64,000 bases of DNA from CAWGJC01 sp965276665 (GTDB taxonomy: Bacteria > Pseudomonadota > Alphaproteobacteria > Acetobacterales > Acetobacteraceae), in the NCBI GenBank assembly GCA_965276665.1, contig OZ255620.1, forward strand, positions 2,604,001-2,668,000, written 5' to 3'. Under the pieces are notes generated by a model, which was not told the DNA's origin, did no database searches, and saw only the letters and a list, made by a program, of their open reading frames with translations. The position numbers and the translations under genes were made by a program. How positions within the stretch are numbered: the first letter of the stretch is position 1; every line of letters begins with the position of its first letter. Positions 44,554 to 54,056 of this stretch are shown in pieces.

Positions 44554-45330
44554 TCAGGGGTGGCCGATATAGTCCAGCCGGCCGCCATCGACCGTGAGCG
44601 TCTGCGCGGTGATCCAGCCCGCCTCCGGCGCGGCGAGGAAGGCCACGGCGCGGGCGATATCCTCCGGCTCGCCGATGCGGCCGGTCATCGCGAGCCCGGC
44701 GAGCCGCTTTTCCGTCGCCTCCCAGTCATCCTTGCCGCGGCCGCCCGTCGTCATGTCGGTCCGCACGAAGCCGGGCGCGACTGCGTTCACCGTGACGCCG
44801 TGCGCGCCGAGCTCCATCGCGAAGCGCTTGGTGAGGATCAGCACCTCCGCCTTGGTCGCGGCATAGAACGCGTTGCCCGGCAGCGAGGTGCCGAGCCCGG
44901 CGATGGAGGCGACATTGACGATGCGCCCGTAGCCGCGGCTCTTCATCCCGTCCATCGCCGCGCGGATGCCGTGGATCACGCCCTCCACGTTCACCGCGCG
45001 CATCCGCGCGACCTTCGCCGCATCGTAGCTCTGCAGATTGCCCTGCCAGCCGATGCCCGCGTTGTTGACCAGGATGCTGACCGGGCCGAGCTCGGCCTCC
45101 GCGCGCCGGACCATGCTCTCGACGCCGCCGGCATCGGCGACATCGGCCTGCACGGCGATCGCGCGAGCGCCGGCGGCGGTGATCTCGGCCACCACCGCCG
45201 CCGCGGCATCGGGCCGCGCGGCGTAGTTCACGCAGACCGCCACGCCCTGCCGCGCGAGAAGCAACGCCGTGGCGCGGCCCAAGCCGCGCGCGCCGCCGGT
45301 CACCACCGCCACCTGGTTCTGCCAAGCCAT
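44554..45330 (-). CDS. SDR family oxidoreductase
   Basis: A 258-residue FabG-like short-chain dehydrogenase. TGGARGLG at residues 11-18, NNAG, Ser in NVASIAG and YAATKAE are all present. ATG 45330 is preferred over 45336 because AAAGGA stands 6 bases before it. Divergent from the enoyl-CoA hydratase gene, so a role in the same acyl pathway is possible but unproven. Confidence 0.88.
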   Translation of the reverse strand: MAWQNQVAVVTGGARGLGRATALLLARQGVAVCVNYAARPDAAAAVVAEITAAGARAIAVQADVADAGGVESMVRRAEAELGPVSILVNNAGIGWQGNLQSYDAAKVARMRAVNVEGVIHGIRAAMDGMKSRGYGRIVNVASIAGLGTSLPGNAFYAATKAEVLILTKRFAMELGAHGVTVNAVAPGFVRTDMTTGGRGKDDWEATEKRLAGLAMTGRIGEPEDIARAVAFLAAPEAGWITAQTLTVDGGRLDYIGHP

Positions 45331-45498
45331 CGTCATTCCTTTCGAAAACCGCGAGACGCCGGCCAGCATATTCGCGCCCGCTCCCCGCGTCTGCGGGCTT
45401 GATCCCGCCGGGCGAGCGGGCGCAAGATGAGGTATCAACAAGCGCCGCAAAAGCGCGCGGGGATGACGGCGACCGCCGCCGACCCACGGGGGAGATGG

Positions 45499-46284
45499 AT
45501 GGAACTGCGTCACCTGGCGCTCGAGATGTTCGCGGATGGCGTCGCGGTGGTCACCCTCGACAATCCGCCGGTCAACACGCTCGGCCGGGCGATCCGCGAG
45601 GAGCTGCTGCGCGTGTTCGACACGCTGCACGAGCGCGACGAGGTGCGCGCCATCGTGCTGACCGGACGCGGCCGGGTGTTCTGCGCCGGGGCCGACATCA
45701 AGGAGAAGCGCGCCTTCGATGCGCCGGGACGATCCGATGGCGCGCGCGGCGCGGCCGACCGCCTGATCCGCGAGGCGTATGACTGCATCCTCGATTGCGG
45801 CAAGCCGGTGATCGGCGCGGTCAACGGCGCGGCGATCGGCGCCGGGCTGGTGATGCTGTCCTGCTGCGACATCGTCGTCGCCGCGGATCATGCGGTGTTC
45901 GCGATGCCGGAGATCGATGTCGGCCAGGCCGGCGGCGCGGCCTTCCTGCAACGCCTGCTGCCGCTGCCGACGCTTCGCCGGTTGCTGCTGACCGGAGACC
46001 GCGTCGCCGCGGCCGAGCTGCACCGGCTCGGCGCGATCGAGGAGGTGGTGCCGGCCGATCAGCTGATGCCATGCGCGCTCGGCCTCGCCCGCCGCATCGC
46101 GGCGAAAAGCCCGCTCGCGCTGCGGGCGATCAAGCAATCCTTCCGCCCGGTCGAGACCATGCCGCTGCGCGAGGGCATGCGGTTCGAGCAGGCGATGACC
46201 GCGACGCTGAGCCGCACCGAGGATGCTCGCGAGGCGCAGGCGGCCTTCCTCGAAAAGCGCGCCCCGATCTTCAACGGGCGCTGA
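45499..46284 (+). CDS. enoyl-CoA hydratase/isomerase family protein
   Basis: A 261-residue crotonase. Oxyanion-hole segments are FCAGADIKEKR and NGAAIGAGLVML. The first catalytic-type Glu is present in AMPEIDVG, but the usual GAGGTQR is replaced by AGGAAFLQR, as in carnitinyl-CoA dehydratase-like members. ATG 45499 has GGGGGAG 6 bases upstream. It precedes the tripartite transporter genes by 40 bases, so it is likely in the same operon and acts on the imported acid after CoA activation. Confidence 0.85.
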   Translation: MELRHLALEMFADGVAVVTLDNPPVNTLGRAIREELLRVFDTLHERDEVRAIVLTGRGRVFCAGADIKEKRAFDAPGRSDGARGAADRLIREAYDCILDCGKPVIGAVNGAAIGAGLVMLSCCDIVVAADHAVFAMPEIDVGQAGGAAFLQRLLPLPTLRRLLLTGDRVAAAELHRLGAIEEVVPADQLMPCALGLARRIAAKSPLALRAIKQSFRPVETMPLREGMRFEQAMTATLSRTEDAREAQAAFLEKRAPIFNGR

Positions 46285-46324
46285 CTCAACGGACGCTGAC
46301 CCCATTCCGGCAGGACGACAGGAC

Positions 46325-47320
46325 ATGGTTCGACATCTCTCGCGACTCTCCGGCCTCGCCGTCGCGGTGCTGCTGATCGCGCTGGCGGCTCCGCTCACGC
46401 TGGCGCATCCGGCGCGGGCGCAAAATTATCCCACGGGCGGCGCGCCGATCGACATCATCGTGCCCTATCCGGCGGGCGGCGGCACCGACACCTCGGCGCG
46501 GATGATGGCGGCCGGGCTCTCGCAGGTGCTGCATTTCAACGTGCAGATCATCAACCGGCCGGGCGCCGCCTCGCAGGTCGGCATGACCGAGCTCGTCGGC
46601 TCGAAGCCCGACGGCATGACGCTCGGCTACGCCGTGCTGCCGGCGGTGCAGACCAGCTATCTCGATCCGCGGCGCCGGGCGATCTACACCGCCAAGAGCT
46701 TCCAGCCGGTCGCCACGCAGTACATCGCGACGATGATGCTGGCGGTGCGCACCGACTCGCCCTTCAAGACGCTCAAGGATCTGGTGGATGCCGCGCGCGC
46801 CGCGCCGGGCAAGATCACCGTCAGCGATAGCGGCCTGCTCGGCACGCCGCATCTGACGACGCTGATGCTGGGCGCCGCCGGCCACGTCACCTTCGCGGCC
46901 GTGCATTTCCCCGGCGGTCCGCCCTCGGTGACGGCGGTGCTCGGCGGCCAGGTGCAGGTGCTGGCGGGCGGCATCTCGGATGCGCTCCCCTATGTGCGCG
47001 CCGGCCAGTTCCGCGTGCTCGGCGTCGCGTCCGAGGCGCCCGACCCGGCGATGCCGAATGTGCCGACGATGCGTGCGCAGGGGTTCGACGTGGTGAACGC
47101 CGCGATCGGCGGCATCGTCGCACCGGCCGGCACGCCCGCCCCCATCGTCGCGAAGCTCGCCGCCGCGGTGAAGACGGTCGTCGCCGATCCCGATCAGGTG
47201 CGCAAGCTCGCCGCCTTCGGCTCGCTGCCGTACTACAACGACCCCGCCGGTTTCGCGAAGGTCTGGGCCGACGACGAGGCCCGCGTGAAACCGCTTCTCG
47301 CGGAGCTCGCAGGACACTGA
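46325..47320 (+). CDS. tctC: tripartite tricarboxylate transporter substrate-binding protein
   Basis: A 331-residue Bug/TctC family periplasmic receptor. The signal peptide (residues 1-33) ends at HPARAQ. PIDIIVPYPAGGGTDTSARMMA is the typical first strand and loop binding a carboxylate. ATG 46325 has AGGAC just upstream. It works with TctB and TctA directly downstream; the ligand is a carboxylic acid, identity unknown. Confidence 0.92.
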   Translation: MVRHLSRLSGLAVAVLLIALAAPLTLAHPARAQNYPTGGAPIDIIVPYPAGGGTDTSARMMAAGLSQVLHFNVQIINRPGAASQVGMTELVGSKPDGMTLGYAVLPAVQTSYLDPRRRAIYTAKSFQPVATQYIATMMLAVRTDSPFKTLKDLVDAARAAPGKITVSDSGLLGTPHLTTLMLGAAGHVTFAAVHFPGGPPSVTAVLGGQVQVLAGGISDALPYVRAGQFRVLGVASEAPDPAMPNVPTMRAQGFDVVNAAIGGIVAPAGTPAPIVAKLAAAVKTVVADPDQVRKLAAFGSLPYYNDPAGFAKVWADDEARVKPLLAELAGH

Positions 47321-47336
47321 GCCGGATCCGCGCCCG

Positions 47337-47786
47337 ATGATCCGCCGCGTCGATACCTGGGCGGGGATCTTGTGCCTGGTGATCGGCCTGCTGACCTTAT
47401 GGCAGGCGGTCACCTATTCGATCGGCACGCTCGGCGACATGGGGCCGGGCTTCTACCCCGCCGTGCTCGGCGTGCTGCTCGCGATCACCGGCGCGCTGAT
47501 CGCGCTCACCGGCTCCGACACGGTCGAGGAGGACCCGCTGCACGCGGTGCCGCTCGGCGCCGATTGGCGCGGCCGGCTGTGCATCGTCGCCGGCATCGTG
47601 GTGTTCATCGCCGCCGCCGAGCGGCTCGGCATGGTGATCGCGACCTTCGGCTGCGTGTTCATCGCCGCCCTGGGCGACCGCAGCGCCACGCTGCGCAGCA
47701 GCGCGCTGCTGGCCGCCGGCATCTCGGCCTTCGGCGCGGTGCTGTTCCACGTGCTGCTCGGCATCGCCCTGCCGCTCTGGCCGTGA
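47337..47786 (+). CDS. tctB: tripartite tricarboxylate transporter small membrane subunit
   Basis: A 149-residue membrane protein with four hydrophobic segments, starting VDTWAGILCLVIGLLTLWQA, and GDMGPGFYPAVLGVLLAITG, the family signature. It lies 16 bases after tctC and 7 before tctA. Confidence 0.92.
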   Translation: MIRRVDTWAGILCLVIGLLTLWQAVTYSIGTLGDMGPGFYPAVLGVLLAITGALIALTGSDTVEEDPLHAVPLGADWRGRLCIVAGIVVFIAAAERLGMVIATFGCVFIAALGDRSATLRSSALLAAGISAFGAVLFHVLLGIALPLWP

Positions 47787-47793
47787 GGCGCTG

Positions 47794-49305
47794 ATGGGGG
47801 AATCGCTCACCGGCCTCTATCACGGGCTCGGCGTCGCGCTGCAGCCGGGCAATCTGCTGTGGTGCTTCGTCGGCGTCATGGTCGGCAATTTCGTCGGCGT
47901 GCTGCCGGGTCTCGGCGTGCTCTCCGCCGTCTCCGTGCTGCTGCCGCTGACCTTCGGGATGAAGCCGGTCGCCGCGATCCTGATGCTGGCCGGCATCTTC
48001 TACGGCGCGCAATATGGCGGCGCGATCTGCTCGATCCTGCTGAACCTGCCCTGCCATCCGCCGCACGCCGTGACCTGCCTCGACGGCTATCCGCTGACCC
48101 GGCAGGGGCGCGGCGGCGTCGCGCTCGGCATCACCATCATCGCCGCCTGCGTCGGCGCGGCCTTCGGCATCCTGGTGATGACGTTCTTCGCGCCGGTGGT
48201 CGCGCGCGTCGCGCTGGATTTCGGCCCATCGGAGATCTGCGCGCTGATGCTGCTCGGGCTGCTCGCCGGCGCCACGCTGGCCCGCGGCTCGCCGCTCAAG
48301 GGCATCGCGATGACCTTGATGGGCCAGGTGCTCGGCCTCGCCGGCGTCGACATGAATCTCGGCGTGCCGCGCTTCACCTTCGGCCTGGTCAACCTCTATG
48401 ACGGCGTCGAGCTGGTGGCGCTGGCGCTCGGCATTTTCGGCGTCGCCGAATTCCTGAAGAACGTCAACAACGTGATGCCGCTGCACGTGCCCGGCATGCG
48501 GCTGCGCTTCCGCGACATGCGGCCGAGCCCGAAGGAGCTGAGGGAAGCCGCGCTGCCGATGATCCGCGGCACCCTGATCGGCAGCCTCTGCGCGCTGGTG
48601 CCGGGCACCGGGCCGACCATCGCCTCGTTCATCTCCTATGCGGCGGAAAAGAAACTCTCGAAGACGCCGGAGAAATTCGGCACCGGCATGATCGCCGGCC
48701 TCGCCGCCCCGGAGGCCTCGACGCACTCCTCGGTGCAGGGCGATTTCATCCCGACGATGAGCATCGGCATCCCGGGCGATGCGGCGATGGCGCTGCTGCT
48801 GGGCGCGCTGCTGATCCAGGGCATCCAGCCCGGCCCGCTGCTGATCCGCGAGCATCCGGATATCTTCTGGGGGCTGATCGCGAGCTTCTGGGTCGGCAAC
48901 ATCATGCTCGTGGTGCTGAACGTGCCGCTGATCGGGCTCTGGGTGCGGCTGCTCGCGATTCCCTACAAGCTGCTCTATCCGAGCGCGCTGTTCTTCGTCT
49001 GCGTCGGCGTGTTCAGCGCGCGCAACAGCCTGTTCGATGTCGGCGAGGCGCTCGCGCTCGGCCTGTTCGGCTTCCTGCTGCTGCGGCTGCGCTTCCATCC
49101 GGCGCCGATCCTGCTCGGCTTCGTGCTCGGGCCGCGCATGGAGGAGAATTTCCGCAACGCGATGTCGATCTCGCATGGCAGCCTCGCCGTGTTCTACGAG
49201 CGCCCGCTCACCCTCGCCTTCCTGCTGATGAGCGCGCTGCTGCTGATCGTGCAGATCTACACGCGCTGGCGCGTCCGCCGCCTGCGGCTCGCCGCCCTGC
49301 ACTGA
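47794..49305 (+). CDS. tctA: tripartite tricarboxylate transporter large permease
   Basis: A 503-residue membrane protein with about 11-12 helices. NFVGVLPGLGVLSAVSVLLPLTFGM and GAQYGGAICSILLNLPC are the family's N-terminal signature; GVSAPEAS-like GLAAPEASTHSSVQGDFIPTM marks the second repeat. It is the sodium- or proton-coupled transport channel fed by TctC. Confidence 0.93.
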   Translation: MGESLTGLYHGLGVALQPGNLLWCFVGVMVGNFVGVLPGLGVLSAVSVLLPLTFGMKPVAAILMLAGIFYGAQYGGAICSILLNLPCHPPHAVTCLDGYPLTRQGRGGVALGITIIAACVGAAFGILVMTFFAPVVARVALDFGPSEICALMLLGLLAGATLARGSPLKGIAMTLMGQVLGLAGVDMNLGVPRFTFGLVNLYDGVELVALALGIFGVAEFLKNVNNVMPLHVPGMRLRFRDMRPSPKELREAALPMIRGTLIGSLCALVPGTGPTIASFISYAAEKKLSKTPEKFGTGMIAGLAAPEASTHSSVQGDFIPTMSIGIPGDAAMALLLGALLIQGIQPGPLLIREHPDIFWGLIASFWVGNIMLVVLNVPLIGLWVRLLAIPYKLLYPSALFFVCVGVFSARNSLFDVGEALALGLFGFLLLRLRFHPAPILLGFVLGPRMEENFRNAMSISHGSLAVFYERPLTLAFLLMSALLLIVQIYTRWRVRRLRLAALH

Positions 49306-49325
49306 CCTTTCCCAGGAGAAGACCG

Positions 49326-50159
49326 ATGCCGCGTTACGAATCGCCGTACGATCCCGCCTCGATGCCGAAGGATCTGAAATTCGTCACCTACGAGAAGAAG
49401 GGCCACGTCGCCACCGTGACGATCAACCGGCCGGAAGTGCGCAACGCGCTGCATTCCTATGCCTATCTCGAGCTGCGCGCCTGCTGGCGCGATATCGGGA
49501 TCGACCCGGACATCTATTGCGGCATCGTCACCGGCGCCGGGCCGGCCTTCTGCGCCGGGCGGGACGTGAAATTCCTCGCCGCCTACCAGGCGGAGGGCAA
49601 GCGCACGCCGCACGAGGATCCGAACAGCCCGATCTTCCATTGGGGCGGCGGCGGCCAGCCGAAGGACGTCAATCTCGAGAAGCCGCTGATCGCGGCGATC
49701 AACGGGTTCGCGGTCGGCGTCGGGCTCAGCATCGCGCTGCAATGCCAGTTGCGGGTGATGGCCGACGATGCCTGGCTCGGCGATCAGCACACCAATGTCG
49801 GCCGGCTCGGCGCGCCGCAGGACATGTACGCGGCGCTGCCCCGCACCGTCGCCGCCTACATGACCCTGTGCAACGGAAGGGTCCCCGCCGCCGACTGCCT
49901 GCGCTGGGCGATCGTCAACGAGGTGGTGCCAAAGGAGCAGCTCATCGCCGCCGCCGAGCGCCTCGCCGAGATGATCTGCCAGAGCTCGCCGCTCGCGGTG
50001 CAGGCGGCGGTGCGGCTCTATCGGCTGTCGGCCGCCAACCCGCCCTCGCTCGAGGCCTATGCCCGCCATCTCGACCAGGAAGTCGCCGAGACCGAGGACG
50101 GCGCCGAGGGCGCCCGCGCGTTCCGCGAGAAGCGCCGCCCGGTCTGGGCGGTGCGCTAG
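49326..50159 (+). CDS. crotonase-superfamily protein, paralogue 1
   Basis: A 277-residue crotonase with a distinctive start MPRYESPYDPASMPKDL. The oxyanion-hole regions FCAGRDVKFLA and NGFAVGVGLSIAL are present. Where hydratases carry their catalytic Glu, this has AWLGDQHTNVGRLG, so a classical hydration is doubtful; ring hydrolase, dehydratase or isomerase activity is possible. It sits 20 bases after tctA with AGGAGAAG before the ATG. A copy about 80 percent identical by eye lies at 62159. Its TAG stop shares the four bases CTAG with the stop of the convergent truncated lactonase. Confidence 0.85.
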   Translation: MPRYESPYDPASMPKDLKFVTYEKKGHVATVTINRPEVRNALHSYAYLELRACWRDIGIDPDIYCGIVTGAGPAFCAGRDVKFLAAYQAEGKRTPHEDPNSPIFHWGGGGQPKDVNLEKPLIAAINGFAVGVGLSIALQCQLRVMADDAWLGDQHTNVGRLGAPQDMYAALPRTVAAYMTLCNGRVPAADCLRWAIVNEVVPKEQLIAAAERLAEMICQSSPLAVQAAVRLYRLSAANPPSLEAYARHLDQEVAETEDGAEGARAFREKRRPVWAVR

Positions 50160-50839
50160 CGGCCCTTCAGACGCGGCGGAAAGCCGGTTCCGAAAGGCCG
50201 GTGAAGCCGGTCTCCATCCGTATCGACCGTGCAGCCATCCGGGCGAAAGCCGCGCCCCGCATAGTCGATCAGCGTCCGGCGGTCCGAGAGGGTTCCGGTC
50301 TCGCCATCATACGCATAGGCGTCGATCCGTCCGGGCCGCGAATCGGCGTGGTACATCGTCGCGCCATCGGGGCTGAACGCGATGCCGTTGGACACGATCA
50401 GCCCGTCCACCACGCGGCTGATCGCCAGGCCAGGGCCGATGCGGTAGAGCGCGCCCGCCGCCTCGCTCGCATCGCGATGCCGCGTGCCGATCCAGAGCCG
50501 CCCGGCCCGGTCGCAGGCGCCGTCATTGAAACTCACCGTCGCGAGATCGACGCCGTCGACCGGCAGGACCTCGTTCCGCCCGGTGGCGAAATCGAAAATG
50601 CCGAGCCCTTTCTTGTAGCCGATCAGCAGTTTTCCATCCGGCATCGGCGCCAGGCAGCTCGGCCGGTACGGCAGGATGCGCGTCTCGACCGCGCCGCTCG
50701 GCGCATGCAGCCGCATCAGATGCGGCCGCAGCCCGTCGATCCAGTAGAGGGATTGCGCGCCCGCGATCCAGAGCGGCGATTCGCCGACGATGGCGGCGAT
50801 ATTGGCGGCGGGACGGATCTCCGCCGCGTCCCGGCTCAC
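50156..50839 (-). pseudogene. SMP-30/gluconolactonase family gene, C-terminally truncated
   Basis: A 227-residue product. It begins like SMP-30 lactonases (GESPLWIAGAQSLYWIDG, SFNDGACDRAGRLWIGT, VVDGLIVSNGIAFSPDGATMYHADS), but after PDGCTVDTDG it runs into a Gly/Pro/Arg tail and stops, about 60-70 residues short of the family length, losing the last propeller blades. Neither other frame continues the domain, so the 3' end was probably deleted or replaced when the crotonase gene came to lie against it. GTG 50839 overlaps the ligase stop. An intact relative is at 59035. Confidence 0.7.
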
Positions 50840-52977
50840 GCGCCGTCTCCGATCAGCAGCAGCCCGTCCACCGCGGCGACCGCCTCGCGGCCGATCTTCA
50901 GCGGATTGACCTCGAAGGTGAAGCCCGGCCAGGGCGCGCTTGCCGCGAGGGAAGAGAAGCGGGCGATGAAGCCGGCGGCCTGCCGGCGCTGCGCGTCCGA
51001 CACCAGCTCCGGCAGCCGCCGCATGGTGCGCAGCGTGCCGAGCAGATCGTAAGCGCCATCGGCGTCGATCGGCGCGCGGGTGAACGCGACGTCGTCGATG
51101 ATCTCGGTCATGCCGCCGCCCATGCCGCAGCCGATCATCACGCCGAATTCCGCATCGCGGAAGGCGGTGACGAGCAGCTCCACGGAGCCCTGGAACATGT
51201 GCTGGATCCATACGCCATCCAGGGTCGCGCCGATCGACGCGGCGCGCGCGGTGAATGTCTCGAAGGTTTTCCGCGCGGCCTCCGGCGAGTCGATGCCGAG
51301 CGCCACCAGGCCCGCCGCGGCGCGATGCGTCACCTGCGCCGAGATGCCCTTGATCGCGACCGGGAATCCCACCGCCGCGGCCGCGGCGACCGCCGCCTCG
51401 GCGCTCGCCGCGATGCGCCCCTCGGCGACCGGCAGGCCGGCGGCGGCGAGGATCGCGGAGGCGACATCCTCGGACACCACCTGCTTGCCGCTGCCGGCGA
51501 CGAAATCGCCCCAGGCGAAAGCCGGCGGCGCGTCGGGCAGCCGGCGGATGCGGTGATTGAGATTGGCGGCGTAGCGGGCGAGCGCGCCGGCGGTGCGGAT
51601 GGCGCGCGAATGGTCGTTGAACGGCATGAAATTCTTCGCGGCAAGTCGCTGCATGGTGCCGGCGGGGGGCGCCTGCCAGCTCACGCAGAGCGGCTTTTCC
51701 GAAGTGGCGCGGGCGGTCTCGATCATGTCGACCAGGGTGGGCGCGAGCGCGCCGAAACCGCCGGCATAGAAGACCCAGAGATCGGCGCCCTCGTCGCGCG
51801 CCAGCGTGTCGAGCACCGCCGGCATGTTGGCGCGGTTCTTCGGCGCGGTCATCGAGCCAGGCGTCATGTCCACCGGGTTGAGAGTCGAGGCGAGCGGCGT
51901 CAGCAGCGGTTTCAGCGCGGCGCGCGTCTCGGCCGCGAGCGGCGGCACGAGCATGCCGTCGCGAATGCACTGGTCGGTGCCGATCACGCCGCTGCCGCCG
52001 CCGAAGGTGGTGAGCAGCACCCGGTTGCCGCGCGGCAATTGCCCGGGACGCAGGGTGGAGAGCTGCAGCGCGACATCGAGCATCTCTTCAGGCGAATAGA
52101 CGCGCGCGACGGCGAACTCGCGGAAGATCGCGTCATAGGTGCGGTCGCTGCCGGCGAGGCGGCCGGTATGCGCCATCGCCGCCCGCCCGCTCGCCTCGGT
52201 GGCGCCGCCCTTCAGCATGACGATGGGTTTCTGCTTGCGCCGCGCATGGTCGAGGGCCGCGACCAGACCGTCCGGATCGGACAGGCCCTCGGTGTAGACC
52301 GCGATCACCCGCGTGCCGTCATCGTCGCACAGCGCGCGGATGAAATCGGGAACCGTCAGCGACGCCTCGTTGCCGCAGCTCACCGTCACGCGGAAGCCGA
52401 GCCCGAGCTCCTGCGCGCGGGCATGCGCGGTGACGCCGATGCCGCCGCTCTGGCTGACGATGGACACCGCGCCCGGGGTGAAATGCTCGAGCTCGGTCAT
52501 CAGATTGCTGAACGAGGCGGTCAGGCCGATCGCGGTGTTGATGATGCCGACGCTGTTCGGCCCGCAGAGCTTGATCGTGCTGGCGCGGCAGAGCGCCTCC
52601 ATCTCGCGCTGGCGCGCGCGCCCCGCCTCGCCGCCTTCCGCGAATCCGCCGGACCAGACGAGCGCCGCCGGAACGCCGGCATCGATGCACGCCTTCAGCA
52701 CGCCGTTCACCGCATCCGCCGGCACCGCGATGATCGCGAGCTCGGGCAAGGCGGGCAGCGCGGCGAGCGAGGGAAAGCAGGGCAGGCCGGCCACTTCGGT
52801 GCGGCCGGCGTTCACCGGCCAGACATCGCCGGCAAAACCGAATTTCCTGAAGAAGCCGACGCAGGCGCCGCCGAGATTGCCCTCGCGGTCCGACGCGCCG
52901 ATCACCGCGACCGAGCGCGGGGTGAGCAAGGGCGCGAGCTCGCCGAAGGCACGGGGCGACGATGCGGATAGGGTCAC
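50836..52977 (-). CDS. acyl-CoA ligase, NDP-forming (acetate--CoA ligase type)
   Basis: A 713-residue fusion of both subunits of the ADP-forming acyl-CoA synthetase family, which activates a carboxylic acid to its CoA ester through phosphohistidine. The CoA-binding domain begins TPRSVAVIGASDREGNLG; the phosphohistidine is in AMAHTGRLAGSD; an ATP-grasp domain fills the C-terminal third (AEGRIAASAEAAVAAAAAVGFPVAIKG). GTG 52977 has GGAG 7 bases upstream, better than GTG 52995. Its promoter (53080-53108) has the same layout as those of the Liv binding protein and second crotonase. Confidence 0.9.
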   Translation of the reverse strand: MTLSASSPRAFGELAPLLTPRSVAVIGASDREGNLGGACVGFFRKFGFAGDVWPVNAGRTEVAGLPCFPSLAALPALPELAIIAVPADAVNGVLKACIDAGVPAALVWSGGFAEGGEAGRARQREMEALCRASTIKLCGPNSVGIINTAIGLTASFSNLMTELEHFTPGAVSIVSQSGGIGVTAHARAQELGLGFRVTVSCGNEASLTVPDFIRALCDDDGTRVIAVYTEGLSDPDGLVAALDHARRKQKPIVMLKGGATEASGRAAMAHTGRLAGSDRTYDAIFREFAVARVYSPEEMLDVALQLSTLRPGQLPRGNRVLLTTFGGGSGVIGTDQCIRDGMLVPPLAAETRAALKPLLTPLASTLNPVDMTPGSMTAPKNRANMPAVLDTLARDEGADLWVFYAGGFGALAPTLVDMIETARATSEKPLCVSWQAPPAGTMQRLAAKNFMPFNDHSRAIRTAGALARYAANLNHRIRRLPDAPPAFAWGDFVAGSGKQVVSEDVASAILAAAGLPVAEGRIAASAEAAVAAAAAVGFPVAIKGISAQVTHRAAAGLVALGIDSPEAARKTFETFTARAASIGATLDGVWIQHMFQGSVELLVTAFRDAEFGVMIGCGMGGGMTEIIDDVAFTRAPIDADGAYDLLGTLRTMRRLPELVSDAQRRQAAGFIARFSSLAASAPWPGFTFEVNPLKIGREAVAAVDGLLLIGDGA

Positions 52978-53079
52978 GCGGTTCTCCGTCCTCACCAGTG
53001 GTCGCGCCGGGCTTGGTCCTGGCGATCGTTGTCGGGCCTTGCGTCAGCGCATCGCGAGACCGGCTGGCGCGGCACGGGG

Positions 53080-53108
53080 ACGCTAAGTTGTGATGTCAAC
53101 TCTGTCAA
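53080..53108 (-). promoter_or_regulatory. promoter with TTGA-N4-TCAA-like operator before the acyl-CoA ligase
   Basis: On the minus strand: -35 TTGACA (53103-53108), GAG, operator-like TTGACATCACAA (53088-53099, one mismatch to TTGA-N4-TCAA), CT, and -10 TAGCGT (53080-53085). The spacer is 17 bp. The layout is base-for-base the same as at 62069-62097. Confidence 0.75.
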
Positions 53109-53120
53109 TCTTGCGCCGGA

Positions 53121-53852
53121 TCAGGACCAGATCAGCGGCTCGCGCGTGATGCCGACGCCGTTTACCGGATGCAGGCGCACGGCGTTGAGCGTGCGCGCGA
53201 GGTCGGGCGAGCCGGAATAGTAGGCCGCGCTGTCCGCCGCGCCGACGCGGAGCGGACGGTCCCAATGGCCGAGCGCCACGTAATCCCCGCCCGCTTCGGC
53301 GAGCGCCGCATCGTCGAAGCGCCACGCGCGATGCGCTTCCGCCGCCGCCATGCCGGGCGGCACGTAATGGCCATGGCCCATCACCACCTGCCAGCGCGCG
53401 CCGCGCGGTCGAGCAGGGGCAAGAGGCGCGAAATCCGCGAAGCCGCGATGCGCGAGGCCGTGGATTTCGAGCGCGAACTCCGGGATCGACAGCGCGTCGC
53501 CGCCGCTCAGACCGAGCACATGGACCTGCGGCAGATCGAGCAGCCCGGCGCGACGGAACAGGCAGGGCTCGAGCGCCGGATCGTGGTTGCCGGGCAGCAG
53601 CACGACGCGGCGTCCGGCGGCGGCGAGCAGGTCGCGCGCCTGGGCAAGCACGCCGGCGGAGACACGCAGATTGTCGAACGTGTCGCCGGCGAGCAGCACC
53701 CCATCGGCGCCGAGCGCGGCCGCGGTCCGAAGCACGCTCGCGAGGCCGAGCAGCCCGGTATAGCTGCCCGGCACGAGGGGATCGTCCACATGCAGGTCGG
53801 AACTATGCGCGAGCAGGATCTCGTTCGGCGCGCGCGTGGAACTCTCGGTCAA
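53121..53852 (-). CDS. metallophosphoesterase (SbcD/YaeI-like)
   Basis: A 243-residue calcineurin-like phosphoesterase. Metal motifs in order: HSSDLHVDD, LAGDTFDN, LPGNHD, GHGHY and GHWDRP. It should cleave a phosphate ester or nucleic acid; substrate unknown. TTG 53852 with GGGA about 8 bases upstream is the probable start, since no ATG or GTG fits the frame. It lies between the ligase and the Liv binding protein genes. Confidence 0.82.
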   Translation of the reverse strand: MTESSTRAPNEILLAHSSDLHVDDPLVPGSYTGLLGLASVLRTAAALGADGVLLAGDTFDNLRVSAGVLAQARDLLAAAGRRVVLLPGNHDPALEPCLFRRAGLLDLPQVHVLGLSGGDALSIPEFALEIHGLAHRGFADFAPLAPARPRGARWQVVMGHGHYVPPGMAAAEAHRAWRFDDAALAEAGGDYVALGHWDRPLRVGAADSAAYYSGSPDLARTLNAVRLHPVNGVGITREPLIWS

Positions 53853-53900
53853 AAATCATCCCGATCGCAACGAGGGCGCCGCGAGCCTGGACCGACGCGA

Positions 53901-53912
53901 TTGACAGATCAA
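53901..53912. promoter_or_regulatory. TTGA-N4-TCAA operator site
   Basis: TTGACAGATCAA, a palindromic half-site pair matching the operators at 53956, 58869, 58938 and 62078. It sits between the metallophosphoesterase start (53852) and the promoter at 53947, and could act as an extra or leftward site. No matching -35/-10 is seen around it. Confidence 0.55.
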
Positions 53913-53946
53913 CTCCTGCCACGCCGTCCGTGGATTCAGCGCGGCG

Positions 53947-53975
53947 TTGACAGCGTTGATAGATCAACAGATAGT
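53947..53975 (+). promoter_or_regulatory. promoter with TTGA-N4-TCAA operator before the Liv binding protein
   Basis: -35 TTGACA (53947-53952), GCG, operator TTGATAGATCAA (53956-53967), CA, -10 GATAGT (53970-53975), spacer 17 bp. A repressor bound between the two promoter boxes would block transcription of the binding protein gene that begins 82 bases downstream. Confidence 0.78.
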
Positions 53976-54056
53976 TTTCACGTACCGGCAACGGCGCCAA
54001 AGGCGCGCAGAACGAAACAGCACAACCAAAGCAAGCGTGTCGGGAGGGAGGATCGG

